Source: Cytobacillus oceanisediminis (GTDB lineage: Bacteria > Bacillota > Bacilli > Bacillales > Cytobacillaceae). Taken from it: DNA of 64,000 nt. Each line of letters starts with the position of its first letter. Positions within the stretch are counted from its first letter, which is position 1. Below, in pieces: positions 7,013 through 16,495 of this stretch. The stretch lies in contig NZ_VLKI01000003.1 of assembly GCF_007830235.1 (NCBI RefSeq), forward strand, positions 1 through 64,000, in the 5' to 3' direction. The notes under the pieces were generated by a model. It was not told the origin of the DNA, ran no database searches, and saw nothing but the letters and a program-made list of their open reading frames with translations. The position numbers and the translations under genes are program-made.

Positions 7013-7325
7013 TGGCTTCTTCATGGCTGAGCTGCTGCTCTCATTAACAGCCTGGCTGATTGTAGCGGGCGTATTTTTCCCTCTCATAATAAGGGCAGTT
7101 GAGCACTCTGTTGAAATAGAACAGGATTTTGAAAGTACACAACTACTTTATGAAAGCCTGCAAAAAACAGTGGTTGAAGGGCACTTTACTTCCGGTAAAT
7201 CTGTTAAGAAAAACCAAACTGTATATGAAATATTCCTGAAGGAAGGCTCAGAATTGACGGAGGTTTGTATAAAGTATGAAGACATATTCCAAAAAGCAAA
7301 TGAAAAGTGTGAGGTTTATAAATAG
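6996..7325 (+). CDS. comGE: Competence minor pseudopilin ComGE
   Basis: A 109-residue product beginning MWRKNDGFFMAELLLSL: the prepilin-like glycine (residue 7) followed by FFMAE and a hydrophobic stem (about 12-30). Size and position between comGD and comGF match ComGE, a minor pseudopilin needed for transformation-pilus assembly. It overlaps comGD by 17 bases behind GGGAGAGGGAGG, and comGF by 50 bases. Confidence 0.82.
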   Translation: MWRKNDGFFMAELLLSLTAWLIVAGVFFPLIIRAVEHSVEIEQDFESTQLLYESLQKTVVEGHFTSGKSVKKNQTVYEIFLKEGSELTEVCIKYEDIFQKANEKCEVYK

Positions 7326-7755
7326 CAAAGGCTTTACCATGCTTGAGATGCTTTTTGCTTTTTCAATATTCTTGATGCTTGTTTCTTTTTTGCCGCTTAG
7401 CTTTAACTTTCTCTTTCACGACTGGAAATTTGAAGCGAGGACTCAGCGGCTTGAATGGCTGGTATTTATCAATCAGATGAAAAAAGAAGTAAGGATAGCA
7501 GACTATGCAGATGTCTCAAATGAAAGAATAGCATTAGCGATAGCAGGGCAAAACGTAGTCTATGAAAAATACGGTTCAAACTTGCGAAGGCGAGTGGACT
7601 TGAAGGGTCATGAAATTGTTCTCCAGGAGGTTGATTCTGTCTCCTTTACTAGTATAGTCGGGGGATTGGAAATGATAGTGAAAGATACTTTTGAGCAGGA
7701 ATATACCGCTTCCCTTTATTACTATATAAATTCGGAGGTTTCAGATGTACCATAA
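7276..7755 (+). CDS. comGF: Competence minor pseudopilin ComGF
   Basis: A 159-residue product. The start at ATG 7276 is chosen because GGAGG ends 12 bases upstream; ATG 7300 is an alternative. The prepilin motif GFTMLEM (about 19-25) and a hydrophobic stem precede a globular domain with the FEARTQRLEWLVFINQMKKE segment typical of ComGF. It acts with ComGD, ComGE and ComGG in priming the competence pilus. It overlaps comGE by 50 bases and comGG by 11. Confidence 0.85.
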   Translation: MKTYSKKQMKSVRFINSKGFTMLEMLFAFSIFLMLVSFLPLSFNFLFHDWKFEARTQRLEWLVFINQMKKEVRIADYADVSNERIALAIAGQNVVYEKYGSNLRRRVDLKGHEIVLQEVDSVSFTSIVGGLEMIVKDTFEQEYTASLYYYINSEVSDVP

Positions 7756-8128
7756 CGAGAAGGGATTTGTCTATCCTCTTACATTTACAATTATTTTTGC
7801 TGCTTTTTTTTTGCTAACGATCCAATTGGAGCAGTATATATCGGAAAAAAGGCTCACCGAAGAAGCAGAAACAGTCTTGAAGCAGGAATATTATTTATTA
7901 AACTCCCTCAAAAGAACAGAAATCTTGCTAAAGGAGAAAAAAGAATATGATTTATCAGGATCTTATTCTTTTGCAAAAGGGAACGTTTCATATAGTATGT
8001 CCCCTCTAGCCGCAAGCTTGTATCAAATCACATTCAAAACAAAGGTCGGCTCCGATTCTGAAATCACAACGTACGCTTATTATGACATCGATTTGGAAAA
8101 AGTGATAAAATGGATTGAAAAAAACTGA
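7745..8128 (+). CDS. comGG: Competence protein ComGG
   Basis: A 127-residue product with a short N-terminus (MYHNEKGFVYP) and one membrane helix (about 10-28). A charged coil and small domain follow. It is the last comG gene, overlapping comGF by 11 bases behind TCGGAGGT. ComGG proteins resemble pseudopilins but often lack a standard prepilin site, as here, where glycine-phenylalanine is followed by VYP. Required for DNA uptake in B. subtilis. Confidence 0.8.
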   Translation: MYHNEKGFVYPLTFTIIFAAFFLLTIQLEQYISEKRLTEEAETVLKQEYYLLNSLKRTEILLKEKKEYDLSGSYSFAKGNVSYSMSPLAASLYQITFKTKVGSDSEITTYAYYDIDLEKVIKWIEKN

Positions 8129-8141
8129 TTGGGGAAAAAGC

Positions 8142-8639
8142 ATGAAATCAATTTACTTAATCGGATTCATGGGTGCAGGAAAGACAACCATAGGTAAAGA
8201 ACTAGCGGCTTGTGTGAATAAAGCAGTAATTGATACTGATGAAGAGATTGTTAAACGGGAGAAAAAAAGCATAAATGACATTTTTTCTGAAAAGGGTGAA
8301 GAATATTTCAGATTTCTGGAAACTAAAACGCTGCAAGAGCTGAATGATCGGGATGCTGTTATTACAACAGGCGGCGGAATAGTAGTGAAGCATGAAAACA
8401 GGGAGGCTTTAAAACATAAAGGGAATGTTTTTTTTCTTTATGCTACACCGGAGGAAATATTTAAGCGGCTTGAAAGTGACCAATCCAGGCCGCTGCTTAA
8501 AGGTGATAAAATGAAGCTAATCCGTGAGCTTTATGAAGAAAGAATGCCTTTATATAAAGATGCAGCTAATGTGATTATCGATACAACCAATAAGGAGGCT
8601 AATGATATCATTAAAGAAATTATAAGCCGTTTAGAATAG
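8142..8639 (+). CDS. aroK: Shikimate kinase
   Basis: A 165-residue enzyme that phosphorylates shikimate with ATP to shikimate 3-phosphate on the way to chorismate. The P-loop GFMGAGKTT lies at residues 8-16. The shikimate-binding region has DTDEEI (near 33-38) and FR near 57, followed by the GGG segment (TTGGGIV, near 78-84). The lid arginine lies in SRPLL. ATG 8142 is chosen because GGGGAAAAAGC precedes it; an upstream in-frame ATG at 8115 overlaps comGG. The gene sits between comGG and yqzE, a place it does not occupy in B. subtilis. Confidence 0.92.
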   Translation: MKSIYLIGFMGAGKTTIGKELAACVNKAVIDTDEEIVKREKKSINDIFSEKGEEYFRFLETKTLQELNDRDAVITTGGGIVVKHENREALKHKGNVFFLYATPEEIFKRLESDQSRPLLKGDKMKLIRELYEERMPLYKDAANVIIDTTNKEANDIIKEIISRLE

Positions 8640-8757
8640 TCCTTCCTGGACATACTTGTTAATGTCTATACTGTAAAACATCTATAAGTGAAAGGGCGTT
8701 TTCCATCACTGATAGTTGGTTGAACAATGAGCGAGCTGAAAAGGCAGGTGTGTCTAA

Positions 8758-8943
8758 TTGAAATCAAACGAGTACGTAAAATATATCACACAGACGGTAG
8801 TTAAATATATTGACCAGCCCAAGGATGAACGAAAAAAGCACCGAATGGAGAAGAAGGATATGAAAGAACCTTTTTTATACAGGTGGTTTGGCGTGCTTCC
8901 TTATATTTTCTACTTTGGCATAAAGAAGAAAAAACATAAATAG
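8758..8943 (+). CDS. yqzE: YqzE family protein
   Basis: A 61-residue basic protein starting at TTG 8758 behind AGGTGTGTCTAA. A helical N-terminus (VKYITQTVVKYID) leads to a lysine-rich centre and a hydrophobic C-terminal segment (FLYRWFGVLPYIFYFGI) ending KKKKHK. The family is found directly after comG in Bacillus. Its function is unknown; membrane association is likely. The 118 bases before it contain no clear terminator, so its promoter is uncertain. Confidence 0.82.
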   Translation: MKSNEYVKYITQTVVKYIDQPKDERKKHRMEKKDMKEPFLYRWFGVLPYIFYFGIKKKKHK

Positions 8944-8993
8944 CAGCAAAACAGGAAACCGGCAGCAATTGCTGGTTTTTTGTTTTGCTGCTA
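8941..8993. terminator. Bidirectional terminator between yqzE and yqhG
   Basis: TAGCAGCAAAACA (8941-8953) pairs exactly with TGTTTTGCTGCTA (8981-8993). An inner AACCGGC/GCTGGTT stem carries T runs on both strands. It separates the convergent yqzE and yqhG genes. Confidence 0.85.
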
Positions 8994-8997
8994 TGCT

Positions 8998-9792
8998 TCA
9001 GACAGCGCTGTCTGTCAGGTAAAAGAGCCCTCCGTTAATTATGGAAATATTAATTTTTGGCTCATACTGTTCTTTTAGGGCAGTCTTTTCCGTTTCGTAG
9101 CTTTCGCCTTTCTCCTCAGCATCCTCATAAAAATGCTCCAGCAGATCCAGGTCCTTTTGCCATCGTATAAGGGCTTCATCAGCCCAGTTATGTTCTTCTT
9201 GCTCAATCCCCATTTTTAAAAAATTCGCTACCCTCGATACACCGCTCTTCGGCATAATGAGGGGAGAGAGAGTAAATGAGTAATCAGGGATCTTGGGTGT
9301 TAAATTCATTTCAAGCAGCTTGTCATGGAAGTCTTCTACCATCTGACCATTTATTAATTGGAGGCCAATCGATTTGAAAACGTCTCTTTTTCGGTCGCAT
9401 TGATAGGAGATGCGGACGTTCATACCCAGCCAGGGCCTTAATGGAGTTTGCTGGCCAGGAGCATGATGATGATTTTCATAAAGCCTGATATAGCCTGCAA
9501 GGTTTCGTGCTGACTCAAATATCTGATGCAGCCGGGGGGATCCAAAATGAATGACCTCTCCCTTCAACTGATCGGGAGCCAGCTGTTGGTTTGTAATAAG
9601 AGTCAGCTGCATAGGATTGGGGATTCCGCCTGTTTTCTCAAGATAATGCCAATAAAACGGCCGGTTCATGAGTTCCTTATCCAGTTCGATGGTAAGTTGG
9701 ACGGTCATATAACCGGGGCCTTTATCGACGACCTCACATCCATTTGCGTGAAAATACCTTTCAAGAAACTTATGTATTTCCTGTTGCTGCAT
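8998..9792 (-). CDS. yqhG: YqhG family protein
   Basis: A 264-residue cytoplasmic protein with no membrane segment. It opens with a helical region (IHKFLERYFHANGCEVVDKG) and beta-rich repeats; a proline-glycine-rich WLGMNVRISYQCDRKRD segment lies mid-protein and a glutamate-rich coil near 210-240. In Bacillus this family is always paired with the helicase-like YqhH; here it overlaps that gene by 23 bases, so the two are translated together. The function is not known. Partnership with the helicase is inferred from this coupling. Confidence 0.85.
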   Translation of the reverse strand: MQQQEIHKFLERYFHANGCEVVDKGPGYMTVQLTIELDKELMNRPFYWHYLEKTGGIPNPMQLTLITNQQLAPDQLKGEVIHFGSPRLHQIFESARNLAGYIRLYENHHHAPGQQTPLRPWLGMNVRISYQCDRKRDVFKSIGLQLINGQMVEDFHDKLLEMNLTPKIPDYSFTLSPLIMPKSGVSRVANFLKMGIEQEEHNWADEALIRWQKDLDLLEHFYEDAEEKGESYETEKTALKEQYEPKINISIINGGLFYLTDSAV

Positions 9793-11458
9793 TCAGTCCA
9801 CCTTCTTTCATATCCTCTGCAAATTGAATCATGCTAGTTAAATTCTCCATTTTAATTCTCATTTCACCCTCTGAAGCTGACTTACCAAAAATTTCGACAA
9901 GGTGATCATCAATATTTCCAAATTCAAGCTTTGTTAAAATATCATCCAAATCTCCAATGACTTTTTCAAACAGATTGATTTTCTCATATAACAGTTTTAG
10001 AACATGCTCTTCAACTGTATCCTTAGTGGCAAAGTTATAAATCATAACATCCTTCTCCTGGCCAAGACGATGGATACGGCCAATTCTCTGTTCCAGGCGC
10101 ATCGGATTCCAGGGAAGGTCGAAATTAATAATGTGATTGCAAAATTGAAGGTTTATTCCTTCTCCTCCTGCTTCTGTGGCAATGAGGACCTGTGCATTCT
10201 TTTGAAAAAGCTCTCTCATCCAATCTTTTTTGCCCCGTTTGAATCCGCCCCTAAAAGGGACAGATGTAATGCCATATTGTTTTAAAAACCATTGCAGATA
10301 CATTTGGGTTGCACGGTATTCTGTAAAAATAATTACTTTATCATTAATTTTTTGAATTAATTCTAGAGCTTTTTGAGCTTTGGAATTTTGCTGTACAGCT
10401 TCAACCTTGGAAACAAGGTATTGAATTTGATCCTGGAAATATTTAGTAGGTTCTTCCTGTCTTTTGAGCATGTTTTGCAAGGTGAAATAAACAGCCTCCC
10501 TGCTGCTGCAGGCTTCCCTTTGCAGAGTCATCACAGAAAACTGGCTCGAACTCACCCAATCGCCTTCTCCCCGCAATTCCGTAACAGCCTCATATAGCTC
10601 TCTCTCTTCCTGGGAAAATTCAATCGGAATGGTTTCCACATGTCTTTTGGTCCATTCTATCCCTGTGTCCGCCCTGCGGTTTCGAATCATAACTTTATTT
10701 ACTAGTTCTTTTAAATGTTCATCATCATTTAATGAACGTGAATCTTTTTTATAGCTCTCATAAAAGGCAGACTCAGTGCCAAGATGGCCGGGTTTAAGCA
10801 GGGAAACCAAGTTGAATATCTCGCTGATCCGGTTTTGGATCGGGGTTGCGGTTAACAGAAGGCAAAATTTCTTTTTTAAATTTTGCACAAACTCATAGTT
10901 TTTTGTTTTATTATTTTTAAGCTTGTGAGCTTCATCAATAATGATTAAATCATAGTCCAGGCTGTAAATAATGTCCCGATGCGGATTCCGCTTGGCGGTG
11001 TCTATGGAAGAAACGACAACATCGCATTGCTCCCATACATAGCTTTTCCGCTGGGCAACGGCAGGAATGAAAAATTTGCTGTTTAGCTCGATTGCCCATT
11101 GTGATACGAGGGAAGCCGGAACGAGTATCAAAACTTTTTTTACCAAACCTCTTATCATATATTCTTTTAAAATAAGACCAGCCTCAATTGTCTTGCCAAG
11201 GCCAACCTCATCAGCAAGGATGGCTTTTCCGTTCATGCTTTCAACAACCTGCTTTGCTACTTCAAGCTGATGGGGAAGCGGTGTCAGATTAGGCAGGTGA
11301 TTTGGAGCCTGCAGGCCTTCAAATTCAGGTATTATCGTATGGTTTTCGACTTCTACAGCCAACTTATAGAGCTCCCAATTTCCCCATGGACCATCATCTT
11401 CTATTCTCTTTAAAAATTCATCCTGCCAGGAAGAATCAATGCCAATTTGCACCGTCAT
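9770..11458 (-). CDS. yqhH: SNF2-family helicase-like ATPase YqhH
   Basis: A 562-residue SF2 ATPase of the SNF2/RapA type. Motif Q-like LPHQLEVAKQV precedes motif I DEVGLGKTIEAG (about 80-91). DEAHKLKN is motif II and LTATPIQN motif III. The second lobe carries IIFTEYRATQ, IATEAGGEGINLQFC (motif V) and QRIGRIHRLGQ (motif VI). Such enzymes move along duplex DNA or remodel protein-DNA complexes. It is divergent from the gcv operon and coupled to yqhG. The specific substrate is unknown. Confidence 0.9.
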   Translation of the reverse strand: MTVQIGIDSSWQDEFLKRIEDDGPWGNWELYKLAVEVENHTIIPEFEGLQAPNHLPNLTPLPHQLEVAKQVVESMNGKAILADEVGLGKTIEAGLILKEYMIRGLVKKVLILVPASLVSQWAIELNSKFFIPAVAQRKSYVWEQCDVVVSSIDTAKRNPHRDIIYSLDYDLIIIDEAHKLKNNKTKNYEFVQNLKKKFCLLLTATPIQNRISEIFNLVSLLKPGHLGTESAFYESYKKDSRSLNDDEHLKELVNKVMIRNRRADTGIEWTKRHVETIPIEFSQEERELYEAVTELRGEGDWVSSSQFSVMTLQREACSSREAVYFTLQNMLKRQEEPTKYFQDQIQYLVSKVEAVQQNSKAQKALELIQKINDKVIIFTEYRATQMYLQWFLKQYGITSVPFRGGFKRGKKDWMRELFQKNAQVLIATEAGGEGINLQFCNHIINFDLPWNPMRLEQRIGRIHRLGQEKDVMIYNFATKDTVEEHVLKLLYEKINLFEKVIGDLDDILTKLEFGNIDDHLVEIFGKSASEGEMRIKMENLTSMIQFAEDMKEGGLNAATGNT

Positions 11459-11614
11459 AAAAACAGCTCCTTTAATCTATATAAAACATATTGCCCAAAC
11501 CTGGTTAAGGTGGTAGGATGATAATAGCTTTGAAAGTTTTGAAAGTTAATACATTAAATTTAGTTTACCGAAATAATGGAGTCATTTTTTCTGTTTGGTA
11601 TAAGTATGACCAAC

Positions 11615-11643
11615 TTGGAAAATTTTATAAATGCGAATGATAA
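11615..11643 (+). promoter_or_regulatory. Putative sigma-A promoter of the gcv riboswitch
   Basis: TTGGAA (11615-11620), 17 bases, then TGATAA (11638-11643), placing the start close to the first riboswitch stem at 11645. The -10 match is moderate. Confidence 0.45.
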
Positions 11644-11644
11644 C

Positions 11645-11800
11645 AAGGGGAGAGACTACATTTGTAGCGCCGAAGGAGCAAGCAATCCTGTGAATCTCTC
11701 AGGCAAAAGAACTCTTGTTTGACGCAGCTCTGGAGAGTGCTTCTATAAGGAGCCACCCAAGGGGAAAGCCGATTTCGGTAAACTTTCAGGTGCAAGGACA
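11645..11800 (+). promoter_or_regulatory. Tandem glycine riboswitch
   Basis: Two glycine aptamers stand in series before gcvT. The first shows GGGGAGAG, GCGCCGAAGGAGCAAG and the closing CTCTCAGGCAAAAGAAC. The second shows GCTCTGGAGAGTGCTTC, GGAGCCACCCAAGGGG and the closing TTTCAGGTGCAAGGACAGAG. Spacing, order and these conserved blocks match the cooperative two-domain class that turns on glycine cleavage genes when glycine binds. A terminator hairpin follows directly. Confidence 0.95.
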
Positions 11801-11840
11801 GAGATCTTCTCAGTAACGAGGGGATTTTCTGTCCTTTTTT
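11795..11840 (+). terminator. Expression-platform terminator of the glycine riboswitch
   Basis: AGGACAGA (11795-11802) pairs with TCTGTCCT (11828-11835), followed by a T run. The 5' arm overlaps the end of the second aptamer, so glycine binding would prevent this hairpin and allow gcvT transcription. Confidence 0.88.
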
Positions 11841-11885
11841 ATGTTTCCTAAACCGTTTTAAAAAGATTATGAGGGGGACGAGTAA

Positions 11886-12992
11886 ATGTCACAGTTAAAG
11901 CGCACACCTGTGTATGAGGTGTACAAAGATTATGGAGCAAAAACCATCGATTTTGGAGGCTGGGACCTTCCTGTACAGTTTTCAAGCATTAAAGAAGAAC
12001 ATGAAGCAGTTCGTAACAAGGCAGGCCTTTTCGATGTTTCCCATATGGGTGAGATCGAAGTGAAAGGAATTGATAGCCTTGCCTATCTTCAAAAAATGAT
12101 GACAAATGATGTTTCAAAATTAAAAAATGCTGGTGCTCAATATACGGCCATGTGTTATGAAAATGGCGGAACTGTTGATGATTTACTTGTCTATAAAATA
12201 GAAGAAGACCACTATTTGCTAGTCGTGAATGCATCAAATATTGAAAAGGATTACCAATGGCTGCAAGATCATGTTCAAGGCAATGTGGAATTGAAAAATC
12301 TTTCCGAAGACATGGCGCAGCTTGCTCTTCAAGGACCGCTTGCCGAAAAGGTGCTGCAAAAGCTTGCAGGAAATACAAGCTTGACGGAAATCGGCTTTTT
12401 CAAATTTCAGCAGGATGTTGAGCTGAATGGAAAGAAAGCCCTTGTTTCAAGAACAGGCTATACCGGAGAAGATGGATTTGAAGTGTACTGCGATGCTAAT
12501 GATGCTGTAGCATTGTGGAATGAAATACTTGAAGCTGGCAAAGAAGATGGCGTGCTTCCATGTGGCCTTGGCGCAAGGGATACACTTCGCTTTGAAGCTA
12601 ACCTTGCTCTTTATGGCCAGGAACTTTCACCTGATATCACACCCCTTGAAGCAGGAATTGGGTTTGCTGTAAAAGTGAATAAAGAAGCTGATTTTATCGG
12701 CAAGGAAGTGCTTAAGCAGCAAAAGGAAAATGGGGTTCCTCGCAAGCTGGCGGGGATTGAAATGATTGACCGCGGAATCCCGCGCCATGGCTACCCTGTT
12801 TATAAAGGAGAAGAGCTTATCGGCGAAGTGACAACAGGTACCCAATCTCCAACCTTAAAAAAGAATATTGGCCTTGCACTTATTAAAAAAGAACATACTG
12901 AACTTGGAACAGAAGTGGAAGTAGAAATTCGCGGCAAACGATTAAAAGCAAAAATTGCATCTACACCTTTTTATAAAAGAGAAAATAACTAA
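11886..12992 (+). CDS. gcvT: Glycine cleavage system aminomethyltransferase (T protein)
   Basis: The 368-residue enzyme takes the aminomethyl group from lipoylated H protein, releases ammonia and passes the one-carbon unit to tetrahydrofolate. Visible family blocks are [11 protein letters not shown] and the folate-binding core [28 protein letters not shown] and the C-terminal [19 protein letters not shown] barrel follow. Length is normal for the family. It is the first gene of the gcvT-gcvPA-gcvPB operon under glycine riboswitch control, with a GGGGGACGAG ribosome site. The H-protein gene is elsewhere, as in other Bacillus. Confidence 0.96.
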   Translation: MSQLKRTPVYEVYKDYGAKTIDFGGWDLPVQFSSIKEEHEAVRNKAGLFDVSHMGEIEVKGIDSLAYLQKMMTNDVSKLKNAGAQYTAMCYENGGTVDDLLVYKIEEDHYLLVVNASNIEKDYQWLQDHVQGNVELKNLSEDMAQLALQGPLAEKVLQKLAGNTSLTEIGFFKFQQDVELNGKKALVSRTGYTGEDGFEVYCDANDAVALWNEILEAGKEDGVLPCGLGARDTLRFEANLALYGQELSPDITPLEAGIGFAVKVNKEADFIGKEVLKQQKENGVPRKLAGIEMIDRGIPRHGYPVYKGEELIGEVTTGTQSPTLKKNIGLALIKKEHTELGTEVEVEIRGKRLKAKIASTPFYKRENN

Positions 12993-13008
12993 CCGGGGGG
13001 AGAAAACG

Positions 13009-14355
13009 ATGAAACATCGCTATTTACCGATGACAGAGTCTGACCAGAAAGCAATGCTCGAAACGATCGGCGTTAAATCTGCGGAAGATCTCTTCAGTGA
13101 CATTCCTGAAAGCGTAAGATTTAAAGGTGAATATAAAATTAAACCTGCGAAATCTGAGACATCACTAATGAAAGAGCTCACTTTAATGGCACAGAAAAAT
13201 GCCGATCTCCGCACAAACACCTCTTTCCTTGGAGCAGGTGTATACGATCATTACATGCCGGTTATCGTTGACCATGTGTTATCGCGTTCAGAGTTTTATA
13301 CTGCGTACACTCCTTACCAGCCGGAAATATCCCAAGGGGAGCTTCAGGCAATTTTTGAATTCCAGACAATGATCTGCGAATTGACTGGTATGGATGTGGC
13401 CAACTCCTCCATGTATGATGGCGGAACTGCTCTTGCTGAAGCTGCAATGCTGAGTGCAGGCAATACACGCCGCAAAAAAGTACTGATCTCAAGCAGCGTC
13501 CATCCTGAGTCAAAGGAAGTAGTCAAGACTTATGCGAAGGGCCAATATATTGAGGTAATTGAAATTCCTCAAAAAGATGGCGTGACAGATCTTGATGCGT
13601 TAAATGAGATGATTGGCGATGATATCGCAGCAGTAATTGTCCAATATCCAAACTTTTTTGGAAGAGTGGAGCCTTTAAAAGAGCTAGAAGAAATTATTCA
13701 TGCCCATAAATCCATGTTTGTTGTTTCAAGCAACCCGGTTTCACTAGGTGCATTAACGCCTCCTGGAAAATTCGGAGCCGATATTGTGGCTGGGGACGCA
13801 CAGCCGTTTGGAATTCCTACAGCTTTCGGAGGCCCGCACTGCGGATATTTTGCTGTTACATCAAAGCTGATGAGAAAGGTGCCGGGACGCCTTGTCGGCC
13901 AAACTGTTGATGATCAGGGGCGCAGAGGCTTTGTTCTAACACTTCAGGCTCGTGAACAGCATATCCGCCGCGATAAAGCCACGTCCAATATTTGTTCTAA
14001 TCAGGCATTAAATGCTCTTGCAGCATCTGTTGCCATGACCGCTCTCGGTAAGAAGGGCGTTAAGGAAATGGCTGCAGCCAATATGCAAAAAGCCCATTAT
14101 GCTAAAAAGCAATTTAAGGAAATTGGTTTTGAAATCGCATTTGAAGGTCCTTCGTTTAACGAATTTGTCATTAAGCTGAATACGCCTGTCAAAGAAGTAA
14201 ACCAAAAGCTTCTGGAAAAAGGCATTATTGGCGGATATGACTTGGGCAGAGATTTTGCTGACCTGAAAAACCATATGCTTGTTGCTGTAACTGAATTAAG
14301 AACAAAAGAAGAAATCGATGTATTTGTAAAGGAAATGGGGGATTACCATGCATAA
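13009..14355 (+). CDS. gcvPA: Glycine dehydrogenase (decarboxylating) subunit 1
   Basis: A 448-residue N-terminal half of the split P protein. The ATG at 13009 is preferred, directly after GGGGGGAGAAAACG; a longer frame into gcvT lacks a ribosome site. Blocks visible include [41 protein letters not shown] and the GGPHCGYFA segment. Together with GcvPB it forms the heterotetramer that decarboxylates glycine and loads the aminomethyl group on the H protein. The pyridoxal lysine is on subunit 2. It overlaps gcvPB by 8 bases. Confidence 0.96.
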   Translation: MKHRYLPMTESDQKAMLETIGVKSAEDLFSDIPESVRFKGEYKIKPAKSETSLMKELTLMAQKNADLRTNTSFLGAGVYDHYMPVIVDHVLSRSEFYTAYTPYQPEISQGELQAIFEFQTMICELTGMDVANSSMYDGGTALAEAAMLSAGNTRRKKVLISSSVHPESKEVVKTYAKGQYIEVIEIPQKDGVTDLDALNEMIGDDIAAVIVQYPNFFGRVEPLKELEEIIHAHKSMFVVSSNPVSLGALTPPGKFGADIVAGDAQPFGIPTAFGGPHCGYFAVTSKLMRKVPGRLVGQTVDDQGRRGFVLTLQAREQHIRRDKATSNICSNQALNALAASVAMTALGKKGVKEMAAANMQKAHYAKKQFKEIGFEIAFEGPSFNEFVIKLNTPVKEVNQKLLEKGIIGGYDLGRDFADLKNHMLVAVTELRTKEEIDVFVKEMGDYHA

Positions 14356-15808
14356 GGAAGATCAGCCACTCATCTTTGAATTAAGCACTGAAGGCCGTAT
14401 CGGTTATAGCCTTCCTGAAATGGATGTTCCAGAAACAGATTTAAGCGAACTTCTCCCTGAAGGCTATCTAAGAGAAGAAGAGCCTGAGCTGCCGGAAGTA
14501 TCCGAACTTGATATTATGCGCCACTATACTGCTCTCTCCAAACGTAACCATGGAGTGGATTCTGGTTTTTATCCATTGGGATCATGTACGATGAAGTACA
14601 ACCCTAAAATCAATGAAAATGTTGCCCGCTTTAATGGTTTTGCCCATTTGCATCCCCTGCAGGACGAAAGCTCTGTTCAAGGTGCACTGGAACTAATGTA
14701 TGATTTGCAGGAGCATTTAATTGAAATTACGGGAATGGATGAAGTAACGCTTCAGCCGGCTGCAGGTGCACACGGAGAATGGACTGGACTAATGATGATC
14801 CGTGCTTACCATGAAGCGAATGGCGATACAAAGCGTACGAAAGTCATTGTTCCTGACTCTGCCCACGGTACAAACCCGGCTTCTGCAACAGTAGCAGGAT
14901 TTGAAACAGTAACTGTTAAATCCAACGAAAATGGATTGGTGGATTTAGAGGACTTAAGAAGAGTGGTTGGCGAAGATACTGCTGCCCTAATGCTGACTAA
15001 CCCTAACACTTTGGGGCTGTTCGAAGAAAATATCCTGGAAATGGCTGAGATTGTGCATGGTGCAGGCGGAAAGCTTTATTATGATGGAGCTAATCTGAAT
15101 GCTGTTCTTTCCAAAGCCCGCCCGGGAGATATGGGATTTGACGTTGTTCACCTTAATCTCCATAAAACCTTTACAGGACCGCACGGCGGCGGCGGACCGG
15201 GATCAGGTCCTGTCGGCGTAAAAGCAGATCTCATTCCATACCTTCCTAAGCCTGTATTGGTTAAGAAAGGCGGCCAGTATGAATTTGATTATGACCGTCC
15301 GCAATCAATCGGCCGTGTGAAGCCTTATTACGGAAACTTCGGAATCAATGTGCGTGCTTACACTTATATCCGCACAATGGGCCCGGATGGATTGAAGGCT
15401 GTAACTGAATATGCTGTACTAAATGCAAACTATATGATGAGGAGGCTGGCACCGTTCTTTGACCTTCCATTTGACAGGCATTGCAAACACGAGTTTGTAT
15501 TGAGCGGCAAGCGCCAGAAAAAACTTGGAGTCCGTACACTGGATATAGCCAAGCGTCTTCTTGACTTTGGCTACCATCCGCCGACCATTTACTTCCCGCT
15601 TAATGTGGAAGAGTGCATCATGATCGAACCGACAGAAACAGAATCAAAAGAAACTTTGGATTCATTTGTTGATGCCATGATCCAAATTGCCAAAGAAGCA
15701 GAGGAAAACCCTGAAATCGTTCAGGAAGCGCCTCATACGACAGTTATCGGACGACTTGACGAAACAATGGCTGCCCGTAAGCCTGTACTTCGCTATCAAA
15801 AGCAATAA
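14348..15808 (+). CDS. gcvPB: Glycine dehydrogenase (decarboxylating) subunit 2
   Basis: A 486-residue C-terminal half of the split P protein, carrying the pyridoxal phosphate lysine (Lys273 in NLHKTF) just before the glycine-rich [14 protein letters not shown] loop. The SCTMKYNPK segment, [10 protein letters not shown] and the [11 protein letters not shown] block are all present. It decarboxylates glycine together with GcvPA. It overlaps gcvPA by 8 bases and is followed by a strong terminator, ending the riboswitch-controlled operon. Confidence 0.96.
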   Translation: MHKEDQPLIFELSTEGRIGYSLPEMDVPETDLSELLPEGYLREEEPELPEVSELDIMRHYTALSKRNHGVDSGFYPLGSCTMKYNPKINENVARFNGFAHLHPLQDESSVQGALELMYDLQEHLIEITGMDEVTLQPAAGAHGEWTGLMMIRAYHEANGDTKRTKVIVPDSAHGTNPASATVAGFETVTVKSNENGLVDLEDLRRVVGEDTAALMLTNPNTLGLFEENILEMAEIVHGAGGKLYYDGANLNAVLSKARPGDMGFDVVHLNLHKTFTGPHGGGGPGSGPVGVKADLIPYLPKPVLVKKGGQYEFDYDRPQSIGRVKPYYGNFGINVRAYTYIRTMGPDGLKAVTEYAVLNANYMMRRLAPFFDLPFDRHCKHEFVLSGKRQKKLGVRTLDIAKRLLDFGYHPPTIYFPLNVEECIMIEPTETESKETLDSFVDAMIQIAKEAEENPEIVQEAPHTTVIGRLDETMAARKPVLRYQKQ

Positions 15809-15817
15809 AAACATAAA

Positions 15818-15846
15818 GGGTGCCCCGGACTGGGGCATCCTTTTTT
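15818..15846 (+). terminator. Terminator of the gcv operon
   Basis: GGGTGCCCC (15818-15826) pairs with GGGGCATCC (15832-15840, one wobble), followed by six T. Confidence 0.9.
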
Positions 15847-15883
15847 GGTGTTTACAAGCTAATTGAGTAAGTAGGGAATAATC

Positions 15884-15917
15884 AAAAGACCCCAGCCGGA
15901 AATGGCTGGGATCTTTT
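15884..15917 (-). terminator. Terminator of yqhL
   Basis: AAAAGACCCCAGCC (15884-15897) pairs with GGCTGGGATCTTTT (15904-15917). Read on the minus strand it ends in a T run 14 bases after the yqhL stop. Confidence 0.8.
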
Positions 15918-15930
15918 AGAATAATCGCTA

Positions 15931-16314
15931 TTATTTTTTCGCTTTAACTTTTCCGGACCATTTTTTGAATCCGCCCTGAAGGTGTGAAAGGTCTTTGTAG
16001 CCTTTACGATGTAGAAACTGGGCAGCCCTGGCGCTTCTCATGCCGCTTTGGCAATATAAATAGACAGGCTTGTCCGGGCGCAGTTCTTTCATCCGTGTTT
16101 TCATTTGTGAAAGCGGGATATTTCGTGCACCTAAAATATGGCCATTCTCAAATTCGTTTGGTTCCCGGACATCAATTAATTGGGCTTTTCTATAACCTTC
16201 GCGAAACTGGTCTTCAGTAAGCGTTTTAACAATTCTGCGCTGATATAACCAAGTAACGACGGAGTAGGTAATAATTGCACCTAAAATGATAAGAATGAAA
16301 TAAAGTGTATCCAA
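15931..16314 (-). CDS. yqhL: Membrane-anchored rhodanese-like protein
   Basis: A 127-residue protein with one N-terminal membrane helix (about 4-23) and a single rhodanese domain (about 33-125). The active loop CQSGMRS puts the sulfur-accepting cysteine at residue 88; IDVREPNEFENGHI is the conserved front motif. It may transfer sulfane sulfur at the membrane; the natural acceptor is unknown. The gene is divergent from lipM, as in B. subtilis, and a shared sulfur theme with lipoate synthesis is only a suggestion. Confidence 0.88.
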   Translation of the reverse strand: MDTLYFILIILGAIITYSVVTWLYQRRIVKTLTEDQFREGYRKAQLIDVREPNEFENGHILGARNIPLSQMKTRMKELRPDKPVYLYCQSGMRSARAAQFLHRKGYKDLSHLQGGFKKWSGKVKAKK

Positions 16315-16420
16315 TGTGTCTTTCTCCTTTCACACTTAGCTAAGCCAACTTATATTATATAAGCCTTTCCTTATGGGAGTAAAGGGAATCTGTTAAATTT
16401 ATTTGGAAAATCAACTTGCT

Positions 16421-16448
16421 TTGATTTTCTCATGAATTTTGGTAGACT
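16421..16448 (+). promoter_or_regulatory. Putative sigma-A promoter of lipM
   Basis: TTGATT (16421-16426), a 16-base spacer, then TAGACT (16443-16448), 48 bases before the lipM start. Confidence 0.45.
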
Positions 16449-16495
16449 ATAAACCGCAAATAACTGGTTAAAGAATCTGTAAATGAGGGTTACAT

